Position numbers and translations under genes: made by a program | In this document: positions 24,206-26,236 of the stretch, piece by piece | Layout: each line of letters begins with the position of its first letter | How positions within the stretch are numbered: the first letter of the stretch is position 1 | Notes under the pieces: generated by a model | What the model saw: only the letters and a program-made list of their open reading frames with translations | Told to the model about the DNA's origin: nothing | Databases searched by the model: none | From: UBA11612 sp963976395 | GTDB lineage: Bacteria > Pseudomonadota > Alphaproteobacteria > Rhodospirillales > Rhodospirillaceae | Assembly: GCA_963976395.1 (NCBI GenBank) | Contig: CAXBLG010000044.1 | Coordinates: 1 to 26,236 of the forward strand | Reading direction: 5' to 3' | Length of the DNA: 26,236 bases

Positions 24206-24730
24206 TTATCGTTGGCCGAAGCCACCTTCCGACTGCCACCGACGAAGACCCGCCTCACCGGGTTCTTCGTCGGGCGGCCACCTCACCGGATCTCCCACAC
24301 CAATCCATCCGCTTTGCACAATGCGGCAGCGAACACCGCCGCGCGCGTCCGTTTCGAGCGCGCGCTTGAGTCCCGCATGTTGTTCATCCATGCGCTCGCA
24401 TGGGTCAGTCTCCATTGTCACTTCAAGCATCAGACTACCAATCGAGAGCCGCTTCCCGACAACCGGTTCGAGAGGAACACCTGACACAAGCAGATTTGCG
24501 CGGCGCAGAGTCCACGGCAAATCAGCGCCGAGCGCCGCACACGCATCGGCCCATTTTTCGGCCGATACGATGCTGACCTGCGCCCGACCAGGCTTGCGGT
24601 GCGCATCGCCGGCAAGGCCGGATGCCGCATCCACATAAATACGCGTGTGCAAATCCATAGGCGCGCGCTTGTCGGCACGCGTAGCAATAGCTTGAAGAAC
24701 GGGGGGTAATTCAAATTGCTGACGAGTCAT
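24206..24730 (-). CDS. MOSC domain-containing protein
   Basis: The 174-residue protein has the MOSC core: GDAHRKPGRAQVSIVSAEKW, then RRANLLVSGVPLEPVVGKRLSIGSLMLEVTMETDPCERMDE with the conserved cysteine of DPCERM, and RGGVRCRIVQSGWIGVGDPV. MOSC domains occur in molybdenum-cofactor sulfurases, mARC-like enzymes and YiiM-type reductases, where the cysteine handles a sulfur-carrying Moco or persulfide. Here it is a stand-alone domain, so a YiiM-like or sulfur-carrier role is possible but unproven. The ATG at 24730 is immediately preceded by a TAG ending a doubtful upstream ORF. A strong hairpin lies within the last codons. A second molybdenum-related gene (msrP) is in the window but not linked. 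Confidence 0.9.
   Translation of the reverse strand: MTRQQFELPPVLQAIATRADKRAPMDLHTRIYVDAASGLAGDAHRKPGRAQVSIVSAEKWADACAALGADLPWTLRRANLLVSGVPLEPVVGKRLSIGSLMLEVTMETDPCERMDEQHAGLKRALETDARGGVRCRIVQSGWIGVGDPVRWPPDEEPGEAGLRRWQSEGGFGQR
24241..24271. other. Long hairpin inside the 3' end of the MOSC gene
   Basis: GACGAAGACCCG (24241-24252) pairs with CGGGTTCTTCGTC (24259-24271) to give a 12-bp stem with one bulged T and a 6-base loop. It lies about 35 bases before the MOSC stop codon on the minus strand. There is no T-run, so a standard intrinsic terminator is unlikely; it may stabilise mRNA or block convergent transcription from the small-peptide gene. Confidence 0.5.
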
Positions 24731-24928
24731 CTAGGTTTTCAACAAAATATTGCCGGGGAGAATGAAGACTTTCTCGTATATCCGATTATGGCAGTGCCGT
24801 GAAATTTTACCGCCGAACACCATCAAAGGCTTCATTGGAGGCCATCCGTTGTCATAGTCACCGCACAAATCTTTAACGCCAACCAGACGAAGGATTTTGC
24901 GCGCTATGGTCAAGTTTTCCAAACGCAC
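24731..24928 (-). CDS. Doubtful small ORF abutting the MOSC gene
   Basis: A 65-codon open frame ends with TAG directly against the MOSC ATG (TAGATG). The composition is protein-like, with CGDYDNGWPPMKPLMVFGG and KISRHCHNRIYEKVFILPGN segments, but I recognise no family. It overlaps the start of the divergent phosphatase gene by 23 bases and has no evident ribosome-binding site. It could be a real small protein coupled to MOSC, the remnant of a larger gene, or noncoding leader. If it is not coding, this stretch simply holds the divergent control region for MOSC and the phosphatase. Confidence 0.3.
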   Translation of the reverse strand: MRLENLTIARKILRLVGVKDLCGDYDNGWPPMKPLMVFGGKISRHCHNRIYEKVFILPGNILLKT

Positions 24929-26236
24929 GTTATTGAAGGTTACGACTGCCGCTGCCGTATTAGGGCCGCGTACGCTGCTGGCTCAGAGCCCCCGATTGAT
25001 GGAAGGCCCGATGGTAGGACACGTTACATCTACGTCCATTGTAATCTGGGTGCGAACAAGCTGGCCTATACCTGTCTCGGTCGAATACGACTCTTCACCA
25101 AACTTCACAGCCCCAAAACGCACGCAAGCGGTAACGCCACAAGATTTAAACGATATGACGGCCCAGATCGTTGTCGCTGATCTAAAACCAGCGACGACGT
25201 ATTACTATAGAATTCTGATCGACGGACGCTTGGAGCGGTATCAAGACGACCTGCCCCTATTCCCTGTAAAAACAGCGCCGCCCGATAATTGGCGCGGCAA
25301 ATTCACCGTGGCGATGGGATCATGCGCCCGCGTCATGCAAGATCCGATTCAACCTGTATGGCGCGCAATTCAGGATGCTTCGCCGGATTTGTTTTTCTGG
25401 CTGGGCGATAATATCTACGCCGATACCCTGCATGCCGATGTGTTCGCCGAAGAATACCGAAGGCAACGCGCGGTTCCCGCGTCGCAGCCCGTCTTGCGAT
25501 CAGTGCCGCAACTCGCCGTGTGGGATGATCACGATTTCGGCGTCAACGACGGAGACCGTCGGAATCCGGAAAAGCACACAGCCTTGGAGCAGTTTAAACG
25601 ATATTGGGCGAATCCCTCGTACGGGACGAACGACACACCCGGCGTTTTTTTCAAGTACACCTACGGCGGTGTAGATTTCTTCTTTATGGATTGTCGAATG
25701 TACCGCGATCCTAATGAGGACGAAGATTCTCCCACCAAAACGATGTTGGGCGCAGGTCAACTCGCCTGGATTAAAAAAGAACTCATAGCCAGCACCGCGC
25801 CTTTCAAAATGCTCATCACCGGCAGCGGCTGGTCAGCCGCAAAAGGTCACGGCGGTGATTCTTGGGCATCGCATATTACCGAGCGTAACGGATTATTCGA
25901 CTTTATCCGCGACAACAAAATCGGCGGCGTCGTATTGCTTTCGGGAGATACTCATGTGGCGGAACTTAACTGCATTCCCTGGTCAGAGAAGGGCGGATAC
26001 GATTTCTATGACTTAACGACCTCACCCCTCGCCCAGCGGCCAGAGGTCTCGTTTTTAGACCGGAGTCCTGAAGTTCGTATTCGCCAAGTGTTTAATCGCG
26101 ATTCCAATTTTGGACTGATTACATTTGATACATCCGGCGACACCGATCCCGTCCCCGTACTGAGCTACAACGTTTACGACACCCACGGACGCGCTGCATG
26201 GACTCCTATGCGTCTGAAAGCCTCCGACCTGCAAAA
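24906..26236 (+). CDS. PhoD-like alkaline phosphatase / phosphodiesterase, C-terminus cut off by window
   Basis: The frame is open from ATG 24906 to the window end, about 443 codons, near full length for the family. The N-terminus SKRTLLKVTTAAAVLGPRTLLAQ resembles a Tat signal in which the first arginine of the pair is lysine (SKRTLLK). An Ig-like N-terminal domain (PMVGHVTSTSIVIWVRT, YYYRI) precedes the metallophosphatase core: GSCARV, FFWLGDNIYAD, VWDDHDFGVNDG, MDCRMYRD, LITGSGWS and LLSGDTHVAEL. These aspartates, asparagine and histidines are the PhoD-type Ca/Fe metal ligands. The enzyme would hydrolyse phosphate esters outside the cytoplasm to release phosphate. No convincing Pho box was found upstream. 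The initiation codon is poorly marked; an AAGGA lies about 13 bases upstream. Confidence 0.92.
   Translation, partial: MVKFSKRTLLKVTTAAAVLGPRTLLAQSPRLMEGPMVGHVTSTSIVIWVRTSWPIPVSVEYDSSPNFTAPKRTQAVTPQDLNDMTAQIVVADLKPATTYYYRILIDGRLERYQDDLPLFPVKTAPPDNWRGKFTVAMGSCARVMQDPIQPVWRAIQDASPDLFFWLGDNIYADTLHADVFAEEYRRQRAVPASQPVLRSVPQLAVWDDHDFGVNDGDRRNPEKHTALEQFKRYWANPSYGTNDTPGVFFKYTYGGVDFFFMDCRMYRDPNEDEDSPTKTMLGAGQLAWIKKELIASTAPFKMLITGSGWSAAKGHGGDSWASHITERNGLFDFIRDNKIGGVVLLSGDTHVAELNCIPWSEKGGYDFYDLTTSPLAQRPEVSFLDRSPEVRIRQVFNRDSNFGLITFDTSGDTDPVPVLSYNVYDTHGRAAWTPMRLKASDLQ

Noticed and set aside
24849..24855. TTGTCAT upstream of the phosphatase as a Pho box
   Set aside because: Only one half-site is present; no second repeat occurs at the required 11-base spacing.

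Overview
The window reads as a piece of an alphaproteobacterial chromosome. The evidence is the gene order dnaB-alr-mlaE-mlaF-radA-cvpA-purF on one strand, a DUF2794 gene (a family known from Alphaproteobacteria), the yfgM-like/bamB/der outer-membrane and ribosome-assembly cluster, GC-rich coding sequence (about 60% in sampled lines), and dispersed palindromic repeats of the GTCA...TCCA/TGGA...TGAC type. I cannot assign a genus. A Rhodospirillales-like lineage is possible but not shown. No rRNA, tRNA, CRISPR array, integrase or transposase was recognised.

Layout. Bases 1-1213 (minus) hold the 5' part of a periplasmic PQQ-dependent dehydrogenase, divergent from dnaB. Bases 1393-9630 (plus) form a compact housekeeping run: replicative helicase, alanine racemase, the MlaE/MlaF core of a lipid-transport ABC system, RadA, CvpA and PurF. 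Several junctions overlap by 1-4 bases. PurF is bracketed by two copies of a composite inverted-repeat element. Next come an SDR oxidoreductase and a zinc-free MDR dehydrogenase (9769-11519), then a C-terminal scrap of a second SDR copy.

Bases ~11700-14990 are a strongly AT-rich two-gene island. It holds an 878-residue Eco57I-type adenine methyltransferase with target-recognition domain, plus a closely linked 180-residue protein of unrecognised family. This looks like a horizontally acquired DNA-modification or defence module and is the most interesting part of the window. It is followed by GC-rich resident genes: MsrP (minus), a GNAT acetyltransferase and an ABM-domain protein (plus), a cupin (minus), and a second, shorter Eco57I-type methyltransferase (plus) with no nuclease partner.

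Bases 19038-22855 (minus) hold the TPR (YfgM-like), BamB and Der genes. The right end carries a small cysteine-containing lipoprotein, a DUF2794 gene, a 192-base AT-rich intergenic region with palindromes, a 32-residue membrane peptide, a MOSC protein (minus), a doubtful 65-codon ORF, and a PhoD-like phosphatase truncated by the window end.
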